Source of the DNA: Euwallacea fornicatus
Taxonomy: Eukaryota > Arthropoda > Insecta > Coleoptera > Curculionidae
Direction of reading: 5' to 3'
NCBI RefSeq assembly: GCF_040115645.1
Contig: NC_089552.1
Span: 1,240,001 to 1,304,000 of the forward strand
Length of the DNA: 64,000 nucleotides
Below the pieces are notes generated by a model. That model ran no database searches and was not told the origin of the DNA. It saw only the letters and a list, made by a program, of their open reading frames with translations. A program made the translations under genes and the position numbers. Below, one piece after another: positions 52,101 through 61,400 of this stretch. Numbering within the stretch: the stretch's first letter is position 1; each line of letters starts with the position of its first letter.

Positions 52101-53548
52101 GGAGTACAATCGATCTGGCAACTTTTTCGAAGTTGGACGAGTCGAACATTTTAAATTTCAATTTATAGTCCCCTCTCTGCTATTTAGGAAGTTATTTTTT
52201 ATACATCTACCTTAATCAATTTCCCAGTTTGGATATCTACTTAATACTGAGGGAGAGGCTAAATAAATTGATTTTGTTCTGGCAGTACACGAGAGAGGAC
52301 ATGGCAATGGTGTGATAGCAGTGTTGTCACATTTGGATCCATTTCTGATAATTTTGTTGAAAAAGTGTAAAAGGGTTGTTTACATGCGGTATATTGACTC
52401 AATCCAAACAGAATTATGGAAATTTATTAAAATTCGAGGTGTAAAAAGTCGGAAACGTCCGCATAACATCTAAAACACATAAAACGTGCGCTCGAGTATA
52501 AGGCTGCCATCGGAAATTCAAATTTTCACATCACGTGCCGCCGACAAAAGTTTCGGAAAGTACTTTCTAGGTAATTTTTCCTTTTTTAAGTTGGCTGCTT
52601 TATACGGGCCCGACTTGGTAGAATTAAATTTACGAGGGCTGAAAAGACCTCAGAGAGTGGCATCTTAAAAAGAAATACATGCAACTACTTCAAAAATGTA
52701 GAAAAAACACGGACAAACGAAGGCCCAGTACATGATCCTATTCAGTACGAAGCTTCGAACCGCTATTGATAGCTTAAACTGCGTCTTGATTAAACTAGTT
52801 AAATTCGTAGGAAAATCAGTCATCGAAGCAAATAGTCGTAAAGTGGGGGAAGTCACGCCCATTTATTTCCCCTCAGAAGCGACGTTAGTACCAGAGTCAA
52901 CCAATGCGCGAGGCGTGGTATCCGGTCACGCCACGTGAAGTTTTCACCACTGGAATGCCTTCATTGTTTGGAGTCTCCGGATCATCGGCTGAACCAATCA
53001 ATAACGGGGTCTCATTAAGCCACGCCCAATGGGAATGAAACCTATTAGTCACGTGCCTTTTTTCTGTAGATAAAGTATTGCTGGATTAAACGAAACACGT
53101 AATATCCAGCTTGAGCCTTAAAAGACAGTCATAAATCTCATTGTGTATTTTTGCGGGGCCTGTTTAAGGCTCGCAACCCTTTAAACCTTTAATCGGGCAA
53201 ATTCGGAACGTCCTCGGTCGGCCATGCCGCAGCTTGTCAGATTTTTCGAGGATTAATTATTAGACCTTTACACCCTTAATCCCCGAAACGCAATCTGCGG
53301 GGTTTTGCCCGATTTAAGACTTTTCTATAAATTGCCCTCCCATTATGCCGCCTCCGGTGGTCGATATAAATTTCCCTCGGATAAGTGGCCTAATCTCAAA
53401 AATTATTGATGTCGGTTAGGGGATTGGCTTAATTAATTTCGTAATTAATACGAGGGGTCTTAATTAGGACTTACCCGTGGTAGGCTAATACCGACAGTAG
53501 GAAGAAAACGCAGGCCAACACGTCTGCCCTTCCGACGATCCCAGTGAC
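17078..53548 (-). CDS. TMTC1: TMTC1-type transmembrane O-mannosyltransferase with TPR repeats, 13 exons (5' part off-window)
   Basis: TMTC proteins are ER multi-spanning enzymes that O-mannosylate cadherins from dolichol-phosphate mannose. I joined 13 minus-strand exons with GT/AG ends and matching phases: 53475-53548, 32270-32410, 31243-31315, 28558-28661, 25087-25276, 24521-24642, 24147-24311, 20089-20202, 19893-20036, 18939-19144, 18666-18801, 18137-18257, 17078-17281. They total 1,794 nt (597 codons plus stop), in frame throughout. Family landmarks in order are GIVGRADVLA, AKETGITVF, FCEQDNPAAF, NLWLILCPATLSHDW, LPASNLL, AERVLYIPS, then TPR units (LPHNAKMHYNYANFL, AHNNLGTIL, AHYNLGQLY). 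LPHNAKxHYNYANFL favours TMTC1 over TMTC2-4. The N-terminal ~150 residues, with the first luminal loop, are beyond the window. Confidence 0.93.
17282..18136. other. last TMTC1 intron, holding a Tc1 remnant
   Basis: About 855 bp between the final two coding exons. The only recognisable content is the Tc1 transposase fragment listed separately, in the opposite orientation to the gene. Confidence 0.6.
17487..17840 (+). pseudogene. Tc1-like transposase remnant
   Basis: VLFADESRF (second catalytic block) is followed after a deletion by WPPLSPDLNPIE (third catalytic block, with E) at about 17628-17664. Then, in another frame, comes QDAVDRAVWSVPRRCRGFF with a GG and a stop near 17838, matching the Tc1 C-terminus. 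The stretch between the two catalytic blocks is largely deleted and there is a frameshift, so it is inactive. Terminal inverted repeats were not found. Confidence 0.85.
18137..18257 (-). CDS. TMTC1: TMTC1 exon: C-terminal segment, 3' splice end uncertain
   Basis: Encodes RWHNLLRQKGTNLRQDFYLQ then EWRLKSELSYKIKEYS. The acceptor (CTTCCAG) and phase fit well. The donor ATG|GTGGGT keeps phase 0 into the final exon, but an alternative donor or an extra exon is possible. Confidence 0.7.
18666..18801 (-). CDS. TMTC1: TMTC1 exon: C-terminal TPR-like segment
   Basis: Encodes HLEALKFYWKSLRTCATHRE and VFKYLRKFGQKARMFQML. HLEALxFYxxSL is a TPR helix. Splice sites are GTAAG at the donor and TTAAG at the acceptor; the phase matches both neighbours. 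Confidence 0.88.
18939..19144 (-). CDS. TMTC1: TMTC1 exon: further TPR-like helices
   Basis: Encodes SEQMLQKCIALEPTFTPAYL, ELVRLRGPNDKSVPGLLKKV and NPNVPYYAAKFGEWL, helical hairpins of TPR type. The DNA is GC-rich compared with its flanks, as expected for coding sequence. Confidence 0.92.
19893..20036 (-). CDS. TMTC1: TMTC1 exon: second and third TPR units
   Basis: Encodes LWPTYASAHNNLGTILKNN, EAERHFLAAIKYA, then HVNAHYNLGQLY, a TPR pair with the consensus small and large positions intact. It is 144 bp and in phase at both ends. Confidence 0.94.
20089..20202 (-). CDS. TMTC1: TMTC1 exon: first TPR unit
   Basis: Encodes AGLETLPHNAKMHYNYANFL then AKSHYYRAL. LPHNAKxHYNYANFL is specific to TMTC1-like members and is the clearest evidence for subfamily. 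Confidence 0.94.
20987..21010 (+). repeat. 24-bp dispersed motif, copy A
   Basis: TTTCAGCGTAATTCGCTTTA plus YCGC is shared with 50273-50296 (23 of 24 bases identical). Its centre AGCGTAATTCGCT is nearly palindromic. Confidence 0.6.
21624..21706 (+). repeat. imperfect tandem repeat, period about 24 bp
   Basis: Units of the form GACAAGTGATGG-CATT begin near 21628, 21652, about 21670 and 21694. The units are degenerate and one is shortened. It lies inside a TMTC1 intron. Confidence 0.5.
24147..24311 (-). CDS. TMTC1: TMTC1 exon: last membrane helix and start of TPR region
   Basis: Encodes LGCILLTVYGIQTLWNAY, the hydrophobic FCFVVLILVSSC, then RNRDWKSRETLLR, which matches the family xRNxxWxSRExLFRxG block leading into the luminal TPR repeats. 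The exon is 165 bp with a GTACTT donor. Confidence 0.93.
24521..24642 (-). CDS. TMTC1: TMTC1 exon: PASNLL and AERVLYIPS
   Basis: Encodes a membrane helix ending LPYLPASNLLITVGF, then VIAERVLYIPS. In most TMTC proteins the central residues read SNLFFxVGFVVAERVLY, so LLITVGFVIAERV is a mild local divergence. Confidence 0.94.
25087..25276 (-). CDS. TMTC1: TMTC1 exon: DUF1736 region
   Basis: Encodes RFLTFCYLAAFNLWLILCP, then TLSHDWQMGSVPLVTSISD and a further membrane helix. This is the core of the family-specific DUF1736 domain; DWxxGSxPLV is nearly invariant in TMTC proteins. Confidence 0.95.
25760..26500. repeat. three diverged tandem units of about 250-280 bp
   Basis: Units 26008-26255 and 26256-about 26500 align along their lengths. 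Both begin GGCAAAAA-TCCCAA-like, and ACAGCTAAAAA plus GA-CTT-ATG recur at 26090-26116 and 26342-26368. A more diverged first unit has the landmark CTTCATG at 25833. Landmark spacings are 277 and 252 bp. Confidence 0.65.
26576..26630 (+). repeat. CAAT-N10-CGTTTCAAGGT module A
   Basis: CAAT at 26581, ten bases, then CGTTTCAAGGTTAAACGCGG and AAGCGAACTGGTC at 26618-26630. It recurs at 27866 and 30764, and in part inverted at 39535-39590. Confidence 0.5.
27861..27900 (+). repeat. CAAT-N10-CGTTTCGAGGT module C
   Basis: CAAT at 27866, ten bases, then CGTTTCGAGGTCAACTGCGG. It sits in a GC-rich patch containing GCGCGCGGCCGCGG, which is unusual for this AT-rich intron. Confidence 0.5.
28558..28661 (-). 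CDS. TMTC1: TMTC1 exon: EQDNPA motif
   Basis: Encodes TGVLLALRLAVLQGSLPRFC then EQDNPAAFHSSIYVR. LPxFxxxDNPA is a diagnostic TMTC luminal motif following a membrane helix. Both splice sites are canonical. Confidence 0.93.
28662..31242. other. TMTC1 intron, no other gene seen
   Basis: It holds module B at 30764 and a degenerate relative at about 28750-28785 (CTACAAGGTCAAGGCGGACG without a CAAT). Open frames at 29274-29733 and 29611-29856 are unsupported. Confidence 0.5.
30761..30800 (+). repeat. CAAT-N10-CGTTTCAAGGTCAA module B
   Basis: CCAAT with CAAT at 30764, ten bases, then CGTTTCAAGGTCAACCCCGG. TCAAGGTCA matches the monomeric nuclear-receptor half-site bound by FTZ-F1/ERR-type receptors. 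Confidence 0.5.
31243..31315 (-). CDS. TMTC1: TMTC1 exon: short variable cytoplasmic segment
   Basis: A 73-bp exon encoding TIAEVRWNSESLEFSSRTAK-LMTS. It lies between two well-conserved exons and joins both in phase with strong splice sites. The segment itself is variable in the family, so it rests mainly on splicing logic. Confidence 0.8.
31660..31850 (+). repeat. two-copy tandem duplication, period 95 bp
   Basis: TTGGAATGTTTGACATTT occurs at 31664 and 31759, and CTGTCAYTCGT at 31715 and 31810; both offsets are exactly 95 bases, with diverged sequence between. It lies in the 31.3-32.3 kb TMTC1 intron. Confidence 0.65.
32270..32410 (-). CDS. TMTC1: TMTC1 exon: KETGITVF membrane segment
   Basis: Encodes FYLWTSIVMGAMSMMAKETG, ITVFLLNLGFDF and QWPHIK. 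AKExGxT is a family hallmark. The GTAAGT donor and the in-phase joins on both sides (HG-SST and IK-R) confirm it. Confidence 0.92.
39535..39590 (-). repeat. partial copy of the CAAT/CGTTT module, inverted
   Basis: On the minus strand CCAAT is followed by nine bases and CGTTT, later CGCG and AAGCGAACTGGTC. The last 13 bases are identical to those at the end of module A at 26618-26630. Confidence 0.45.
42381..42582 (+). repeat. two-copy tandem repeat, period about 101 bp
   Basis: TCCATTTTCCATTT begins at 42381 and 42482. Each copy continues CAAA-AAAGG, TTCCATTTGGAA, TTGCA-GCTATC and CGTG in the same order. TTCCATTTGGAA is itself palindromic-like. Confidence 0.65.
44567..45310. mobile_element. 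non-autonomous element with mariner-like ends and TA duplication
   Basis: The ends are CAGGGTGGGCAAATTTCGAT and, inverted at the right, CAGGGTGACCAGACTTCGAT (16 of 20 matching), each flanked by TA (44565-44566, 45311-45312). The 744-bp interior shows no transposase. ORFs inside (44605-44964 plus, 44720-45112 minus) have no recognised domain. Confidence 0.55.
46602..46984 (+). repeat. interspersed repeat, copy 2 (partner at 2655-3060)
   Basis: This is homologous to the minus strand of 2655-3060. The frame containing SCGSEFVGFAL (from about 46844) stays open through ATGGAAAATCTCCC (MENLPNDDPTCTY) and on to 47179, unlike copy 1. Both copies lose similarity right after the TACATAT that ends the shared block. 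It lies in the large TMTC1 intron in the opposite orientation to the gene. Confidence 0.7.
49146..49173 (+). repeat. poly-T tract, 28 bases
   Basis: An uninterrupted run of T. Read from the minus strand it is poly-A and could be the tail of an old retroposed sequence, but no target duplication was found. Confidence 0.8.
49404..49816. mobile_element. possible MITE with GTGTCCCAA inverted ends
   Basis: CAGCGTGTCCCAAATTGTTT at the left and, inverted, CGGCGTGTCCCAAGTTGGTT at the right enclose about 410 bp with no ORF. A TA precedes the left end only, so a duplication is not proven. Confidence 0.45.
50273..50296 (+). repeat. 24-bp dispersed motif, copy B
   Basis: Matches 20987-21010 at 23 of 24 bases. 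Flanking sequences are only weakly alike (a TTC shortly upstream). Confidence 0.6.
53475..53548 (-). CDS. TMTC1: TMTC1 exon: GRAD luminal/membrane motif
   Basis: Phase-0 acceptor (CTTTCAG) and GTAAGT donor. It encodes VTGIVGRADVLACVFFLLSV, the conserved (V/T)GRADxLA motif plus the start of a membrane helix, and ends two bases into a codon. A 21-kb intron separates it from the next exon. Confidence 0.92.
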
Positions 53549-56500
53549 CTGAAAGCAACGCTAACATTACACATGTGATCTCTATTGTGTACCTTCGTAT
53601 AATGATGTAAATATAAACTAGTTTGGGCTACATGCACGCTTTCCCAGAAGAAACCATAAACCTCCATGTGGAAACATGGAGAGTGCACCTATTGCAGCAA
53701 ATAACCCGGATTTTTCCGGATATAAATTTCCTTTATTGCGGGCCAGTGCTTTATAAAGCTTTACGTTCTACGAGGTCTGATTGATTAATATTACAGAACT
53801 AGTGCAGGAAAATGACGTAAATCTGGGAAAAAGTAAGGGAGGACTCGGAAAACATTCAGGAGCTTGAAGTCGACCGCGGGTTTAAGGTTTTGCAGAACTG
53901 CGGAAGTGATCAAAAAATTTACCAGTGCTGATTGTTATGAGGTGTTAATGTGGGCCTCGTAATTTCGCTTATATTTTGTAGGAATAATTGTGTAAAACCT
54001 GCTGAAAATTCGCCCTTGTACCTATCAAATAAATCCTGTCCCAAAACTATTGTAGTATAAACTCCCTTTGTGCGTTTTCTGCATTGTCCAAGTGTACCGT
54101 AAAATTGGCATTAATCGATTATTATTAGAAGCCGACAGATTGTTCAAATATACCGGAATTAGTCATCCATTACTACACCATAAATAAATTGCAACCGCCC
54201 ATTTGGAATAATTTGCGCATAGGCATTATCATGCCCTCAAATCATACTAGTTATAAGTCAGTGGTTAATGAATCGTCGAGGAATAGAAATTTCATTTTCA
54301 CAAAATAGAATTCCATAAATTATTACTCTCTAATCTGTGGTAGTTAGGGAAGTTATCGATTTGCTGGTTTAGCCACGAAAGCTTTACCTGGACTGGGTCA
54401 TTGGTGGAAGGGGTTTATAAATAACGTGAAATCTAGGCTGCAAGTAGCTTTTAATAAAGCGACATCTGTTGATCTGCCCTGGAAGAGTCGGGATGACTTG
54501 AGGGCAACGAGCACCGAGTGTCATTTCGATTGGTGCCGCCTGCCATCTATCGGTCACAACCCTGTAAGTTTCGACGTCAGAGAAATCGTTCAGATTTTTT
54601 GTTTTTTTTCGAAAAGAGAATCCCATGCATCGGAGAGTTTTTGCCTTGTGGCAATTTGCAGAATTTAACGGCTAATTTAATGAATTTAATGGTAAATAGT
54701 TCATTAAGTTAATCAATTTAAATTTAAATTCAATTAAGCAGAAAAGTTATCATCCCTCAATTGATCGCGGAGGGGGGTGGGGAGAGGTTTCGATATTAGA
54801 CCCATGCAAATGCAGTTTTGCGTGTTTCCCTCCTTCCATTTACGAACGTACGCGGATTTGCTTATGACCAGTATCATTAAATCAACATGTTTAACAATGG
54901 CTCGTCGTCATTAAATTTTTTTCTCTTCGAACCCCCCGCCGCTCCACGCATGGAAACATCCAACTGCTGGTCGGAATTCGAAGAATGAGCGGGGAACGTT
55001 CGTGCATTGTTTTTTCTATATTTTCCTTTAACAAAATTTCGAGTCGATCTATTAAAATATCAACAAGAACTTTAGCTAAAGGGGCACTGAAAGCTGAAAT
55101 TTTCTTCCTAATTCCAGTCATGAGATGTGCTGTAACTAGGTTCGCTGAACGCTCGGTCCGCTTTGTAAATAATGCAAATCTCGACGAAATCCAGATTAAA
55201 AAAAAGCGTGTCCGCTTAGCATAACCACAGTGGCGTGCGAAAGTATGAATTATGTATACTCCGGCGGGGTGCGAGGGATGTCATGTTTTAATTTAGGGCG
55301 ACAGAGCGGACACTGGTCCGCCTACTGGGAATATTCCCTAAAAATGGCTTGGCGGTGAACGTAAGATAATTTAGTGGAAAAACATAATTAAGGCTTGCCA
55401 TACTGCTTTGCACAAATTAATAATTGAGGTAGATGAGTAACAGCTATAAAAAATTCATGGGCTCGCCAAGTCAAGCAATGGGGGAGGCTTTCGGCGGGGG
55501 GAGCGAGGACAAAATTAAAGCAAAAACTCCTACATTTGGAAACACCCGAAGCTGCCCCAACTCCCCCAAAAAGCAATCGTGTTTGTTCCCTATCTTCAAT
55601 AATAACGCCACTATACGCCCCTTGCTGCCACTGCTCCTATTCAAACTAGATCGTATCTCTTACGGTTTCCGAGATCTCACTGGCGAGCCTCGAATTTGGG
55701 GCATAGTTACATGGAGCCATCGGGGTGTAAAATAACTGGCGTGTCACCTGCTCCGATTTTGATTGGTTATGAAAGGGTAACAATGAATAGTCCGATCGGC
55801 GTGCCGGAAAGTACGCTTTTCCTCACGGACAGCGGAGTTTGAGAAATAGCAATGTTTCGTGCTGGCCATAGAAAAGTAATTTTAACGGTTCTAGTTGCGG
55901 CGACTGCGAAATCTAATAGTAACTCTTGGCCCAGTAAGGGAACTACCTGTACTAGGCTGAGTTTAATCGCAAGATCTTATTAAAGCAGCTATATGGCTTT
56001 AAGCTAGCTTTGTCTCGCATCGAACCTTTGATTTTAATCATAAATGAGGCAGCGATCGCCTGAATAGCTGGGAGAAGTCCGGGACAAGGGACCTAATGTC
56101 GCTATTTTGCTAACTTTGGGGCTTACTGTAATGAACCTCGGAACATGGCGGCTGGGAGTTGGAGAAGGACGCCCGTTTCGTTACCATGATACTTTTGGAT
56201 TCATGGATTTTAATATTTTGGGGGCTCCTGTTACGAGGGCATCGAGAGCAATACTTGCAAAATGCATTTTTTTCCACGCTCAATTGGTCCATGAGCGGGA
56301 AGCGTCACTCCCCTCATAATAATATAAACTAGTCGTCGATTCAAATGGGTCAGAGCACTTGTTGGGCAATGATTAATTAACGCAATCGATATACCGAAGC
56401 CCGTTTAATTAGGTTTTTGTTGAAGTATGGAGCTTAATGATTTCCAGTTGTGACATACAGGGTAGAAAAGAAATCCATGCAAAAAAATGTGGCTAGTGCC

Positions 56501-57600
56501 GGTTCGTCGAGCTTTGTTCAGCGTAGAGAAGTGATCGGAAAAAACGAGTTCTTCCAAGTTGCGTTATAACTGATATGCGTTCCATGCTCCCAGATCTATC
56601 CCTGTCAGGCTCAGTAACATCACGCTGGAGGTGAAAGTGTCATAAACATACATTGAAAGTGCGTTTCTTACTAATCCATACACAGGAGCAATAACCAAAG
56701 AGAAACGCACCCAGCGGGGCCTCTTTTAATGGTTTTGGCATTGTATTTTGGCAAATGAGCCGCTGTGCTACTGTATGGTGGACCTATCGGAAGGAAGCGA
56801 CGTCACCGTGAGCCCTCACGTTTTTTCTCTGGATAAGAATCTCCGGATAAGAGATTCAGAATCGATCAGCCTGGAGAACCAAGCACCAGATGTCTGGATT
56901 TCATTTTAAAATCACAGTGACTAAGATCGATGTACAAATTACACACAAAGTATCTCCTTCTACCCTATTTTCTTAGAGCGTAGTTTGGCAAAGCTGCATT
57001 TAAGCACAAAATAAATCAATCACTAAGACAAATCACAAATATGTGATGACTGAAATGGCTCCTTTGTAAATGGAGAGATCGAGCTCCAGTAAAGTGGCTC
57101 CCACTCGTAACGAATTGATATGAAAGCCTTGACCTTCCGTAGGTCCAAAAGAAGTCAGCTTGGGAGATTGATTAATGTAATTATCTAAGACTTAATTATT
57201 TCGGGCATTTTCGTCATGTGACTGACCTCGAAAGCTCCCGGTGGGGGTTGGGGCGCGGGGGGCAACACCACCTTGAGGGCATTTGCTCGAAAATCAAACA
57301 AAGACCGATATTCGTGGACGAATTGATTAATGACTTTAAGTATTGTTTACTTAAGCAGTCGTTTCCTTGATTACATTTTGATCCCCGTTTTGAATGCCTT
57401 TGGACTGGAAGAAATTATTGATCTTAGTCTACGTACTGAGAATTAATGGAAGATTGGCCTTTAATATGCAAACTCTAATAGCCTCTCTCAACTATTAACC
57501 TCTGCCAAAGCAAATAACAATCCTGAGAGGATGTACTGCATGTTCACGGTTTGCTGGTAATGTATTCAACGTCACGAATTTCCATCTGCGTATGGAAGGT

Positions 57601-57819
57601 AAATAAAATGCCTGCCGGAACGATTTGATTTCGGTTACATGTTTCCGGGCAATTGTTGAGAGAAAACACAATTTGGCAGGAATGCAGGCTGTGTTATTGG
57701 ATTTTATAAGGTTTTTTTCCATAATGGAGCTCCACATTAAACAATTCCTGATAATTCTAACTAATTATTTCCGTGGGGGATCGATTAAAGGTCATCGCGA
57801 AACCAATAATTCGCAGATA
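57601..57819 (+). repeat. direct repeat, copy 1
   Basis: Shares with 58241-58457 an ordered series of blocks: ATAAAAT-CCT, TCGGTTACA, CCGGG-AATTG, GAGAAAACACAATT, ATAAGGTTTT, GGGGATC-ATTAAAGG and CCAATAATT-GCAGA. Offset is about 640 bp. Confidence 0.7.
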
Positions 57820-58240
57820 CATCTTTCCGTCAGAAATCGTCAGTCACCACCGCGTATGATCAGCTTACGTGCAAATACGCTACCGGCGCCATCTGCAGTG
57901 TTTTTTCTGTGGTTCATTAGGGTACGCAGAGGACCACGCACGGCCGGCTCGCAGCCCAATCCTCGGCTCTTTCCGATATTTCCTGCGGCTGTTCGCATCA
58001 ATCTCCCTTCCTCTTGGCGCTGCGCGCTACGTCCTCCATATCGAGGTTCCGCACAAGATGGCGCTGCTGGGACTCTTTCCCGCGGGTCCAATTCAACCGC
58101 CGTTGACTTTTCCGACTGTTTAATTGACTCCCGGACGAGCGGAGCTGTCGTGACCTGACAGGATCAAAATCGGTGTCGGAGATGCTCGAGAGATCGAACG
58201 CGGAGCTGGCGCGAGTCATAACGCGTAGTGCGTGTCGAAG

Positions 58241-58457
58241 ATACATAAAATACCTCTCGCGCTGGTTTCATCTCGGTTACACCACTCCGGGAAATTGCCG
58301 GGAGAAAACACAATTCGACAGGAATAGACGGTTTCATAAGGTTTTCCGCTACAAGGGACCCCGCATTGCCCAAATTCTCATAATTGTGAGCTCTCGTATT
58401 CCATGGGGATCAATTAAAGGACATTCCGGAACTGTCCGTCCAATAATTTGCAGAGAA
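58241..58457 (+). repeat. direct repeat, copy 2
   Basis: The second copy of the block at 57601. The sequence between copies (57820-58240) is GC-rich and not repeated. Confidence 0.7.
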
Positions 58458-61400
58458 TTCGGGCCGCGGGTCAGGGTTAGTCCCGGGGACAGCTCAAACA
58501 GCCACCGAGTCTGGTTATTTTAATCCAGCTTGAAATTAATTTCACAAGCTCATGCTGAGATGCACGAATTGCGTGACCTGACAATTTATTACGAAGGCAT
58601 TTAGCGTTGGAAAAGGAAAAATTAATAAGTGGGCACTTGCTTAAAGTAATGTTTATTAAAACTTCCTGTGCGTGAAGCGGTAAAGTTTAAACTAGCAATA
58701 AACTCCGTTTCACACCGGGAGAAGTTTGTGAACTAACTTGGCTTAATCGGATTAGGCCTTAAGCTGGGGCCTTGTTTAGTGTGATGTAATGCATCTCTGG
58801 CTTCCAAAAGGAAATGCCGCTGGCAATTTGTCATAAGTGAGTTAGCCGGGAGTTAACTCACTGATAATTGGCCTCTGAACTTGATACATGCATATTTAAA
58901 CCGGCGCTCATCCCCCTTCAGCATTCCAACATTCTTTGGCTAGTTTGCACCTCATAAATTTCGCACACCATCGTGGTTTCATATAACACCTTTAATGGAA
59001 TTCCTTAGGCGAAGAATGTACGTTCGGCAGCTATTGTTAAAATACATAGTAAGAATCCGTATTAAGGTGGTGCCAAGACCAGAAAGCACACAATTAGTTC
59101 ACATAGCAGCCTTCCGAAGCAGGAGCATAGCAGACATACTTTGAGAACAACTAAGAATTTAATATATCAAAATACGCCTCATATTGCGATATATAAAACA
59201 ATCCACCCGAGAGGAGTATTATTTCGAAGGAATGCCGGATTATTAAATTCGCCCTTGTTGCTTGGTATTAACGAAGGACCGGATCACCCTGTGTAGTTAA
59301 TGCTAAACTCGTCGCTTTGAGGCGATGTTGATAATGATAACGCTTCAAGGCCTTTGAAAAGGAATCTTGTTGATAATGGAGGAAGCGTCGGATTATCACC
59401 TCAACAATACGAGAAAAAAAAGATTGCTCGCAATCGGATGGGCGTTGAATCAACTCGTGCGTGTCGCAGAGGAGCGCTGAACGTCGAACAAAGGCGAAAA
59501 TTGAGAAGCCCCAAAAAGTGGCGAAAAAGAGATAAACAAATAAGTCGGAGATACTAAACGCTAATTGGCGGATTTCCAACATCTTTATCGAGTACTTCGC
59601 GCGACATGGCGAGCGGTGTACACAGGCCAAATTAAACGGAAGCTGATCCTAATCCGAACACCACTCGCTTATACAGGGTGTTCAAGGAACAACGGTGCGG
59701 AACTGCCGCGCTCTCGCCATCAATCAACGTTCCTCGGAGTGCTGCAGCTCACGCTCGAAAATTTGGTAGAGATGCGGCGGTCAGAAAACGGCAGATGGCG
59801 CTGGCACAGCATTTTCTTACAGGCCCAACGTAATTGCCGTTAATCTTGCCGACTTTTTTCTGCGTTCAGTTTGCTGAAGATGAACGAAACTGACGAGATC
59901 TGATAGGAAACGCGTCTTCAGGGGGCTCGAGGTGATTAAACGCAGAGCTGGATTGGAAGGATATTGATAGGAAATTGGTTTGTTTTCGATTTTGTGCTCA
60001 CAAACAGTTTTTGGTTAACAAAAAAATAAAAAAGTAAAAAGATAAATGAAAATAACCAGGCTCTTTGTGAGAGCAAAATCGAAAACAACCCAATTTCCGA
60101 TCAACGAACAAGTTTTTTTCATTGTTTACGATCTATTTAACTGAGTTCGTATTGCGTTTCTTACCCAGTTTGCGCCCATTTTTCTCAAAAACTGACCGAT
60201 TTGGCATCGCGATGCTTCGCTGAATGTGGATCGGAGAGGCCTTTAATTTGAGGTGTCACTTGACCCATGTTTAAAATTTTTCTAAATCGGTCAGTTTGCG
60301 CCATCGGTGACGTAAGCAGCATTTAAAAAAATAAACGAACGTCTAAATATTTATGCGCTATTTATTTCTGCTTTTGAACTTTGAAAGAATTGTTAATAAG
60401 CTAACAGCGAGAGGGGTGAGGGGAGCGTTTAAGGCTGCACGCTGTAATGAACTGTAATCTACTTAGATTTTTCCTTCTAATATTTGGATATAAAATAATA
60501 CATGTTTAATATTGTGAATATAAGGGATAGTAATTGGCAGTAATGGAACCCTCATGCAAGCTCATTAGTAAAGCGCTTTTTCAAAACCGATTTATTATCA
60601 TATTGGTAAGAACATGCCGATAAACAGCTACCATTAGCTATGTAATAATTCATTTGGTGGTCAATTTATTATTTATTTTATTATTATTGTCATCGTTGGC
60701 GACAATCACTTTTTGATCGCAAGCAACCTCGTGCAGCTATCGTCCTCTCGAGATACAACGAGCGGCCATGGACAGTTACCGAAACCATCTGGTACCGAAT
60801 CAGTCACCGTATTGATTTGTTGCAGGAATATTTCGAGAAAGTCTTTACCTCGTCAATCCCTTTTCGATTTTCTGAATGCAAAAATCCGCGAATTAAAAAT
60901 TCGAGCCAAAATCGATATCCTCATGTAGCCCCGATGGAAAACTGTCTCGAACGCACGCACATTCAAGAAACCACGTCGAAGGGCTGCGACTGAAGTTTAC
61001 CTATTCCAAGCAATTATTCTAAAGAAAATCTATTCGAACGCTCCTTTGACGGTGCAGAAAACGAAAGAGCCCATCTCTCCCTTGGACAATTGACCCCTTC
61101 CAAGATTAACCTAAAACTGACTTCTTTGTTTGGCTTCCGAACGGTCCTAATGCTAGTTCATTAAGGGTGGAATCCTCTTAACTAAAATTCATTCGAGCTA
61201 TTCATTACAGTGGGGCCCCTTTATGTGAATCTGTGCGCCATCTTTATGGCTCTAATAGACTCCCATAAAGACTGACCGGCCCATTTGGTGTTGCGTAGCG
61301 CGAATGCCGTTTTTCAAGGAAACGTTTCTACCTTTTTTTTTCGAAATGTAAAGCCGATTCCTGGATATAACATGCGCTACACGTGAATGTGTAACTCCAT

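Larger units (their letters stand above)
32411..53474. other. 21-kb TMTC1 intron, no nested gene found
   Basis: No nested gene, RNA gene or coding-like ORF could be supported. It contains a (TA)n tract at about 38818-38834, a two-copy tandem repeat (42381-42582), a transposon-like inverted-repeat element (44567-45310), repeat copy 2 (46602-46984), a 28-base T run (49146-49173), another inverted-repeat element (49404-49816), and a TA/TATG microsatellite (about 49988-50024). Confidence 0.5.

Noticed and set aside
57625..58158. 177-codon plus-strand ORF, the second longest in the window
   Set aside because: It overlaps three other open frames in GC-rich sequence and spans a noncoding direct repeat whose second copy does not keep the frame.
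59280..59672. CACCCTGTGTA and TACAGGGTG pair enclosing 380 bp
   Set aside because: The repeats point the wrong way round for this transposon type and match for only about 11 bases; more likely ends of two unrelated decayed elements.
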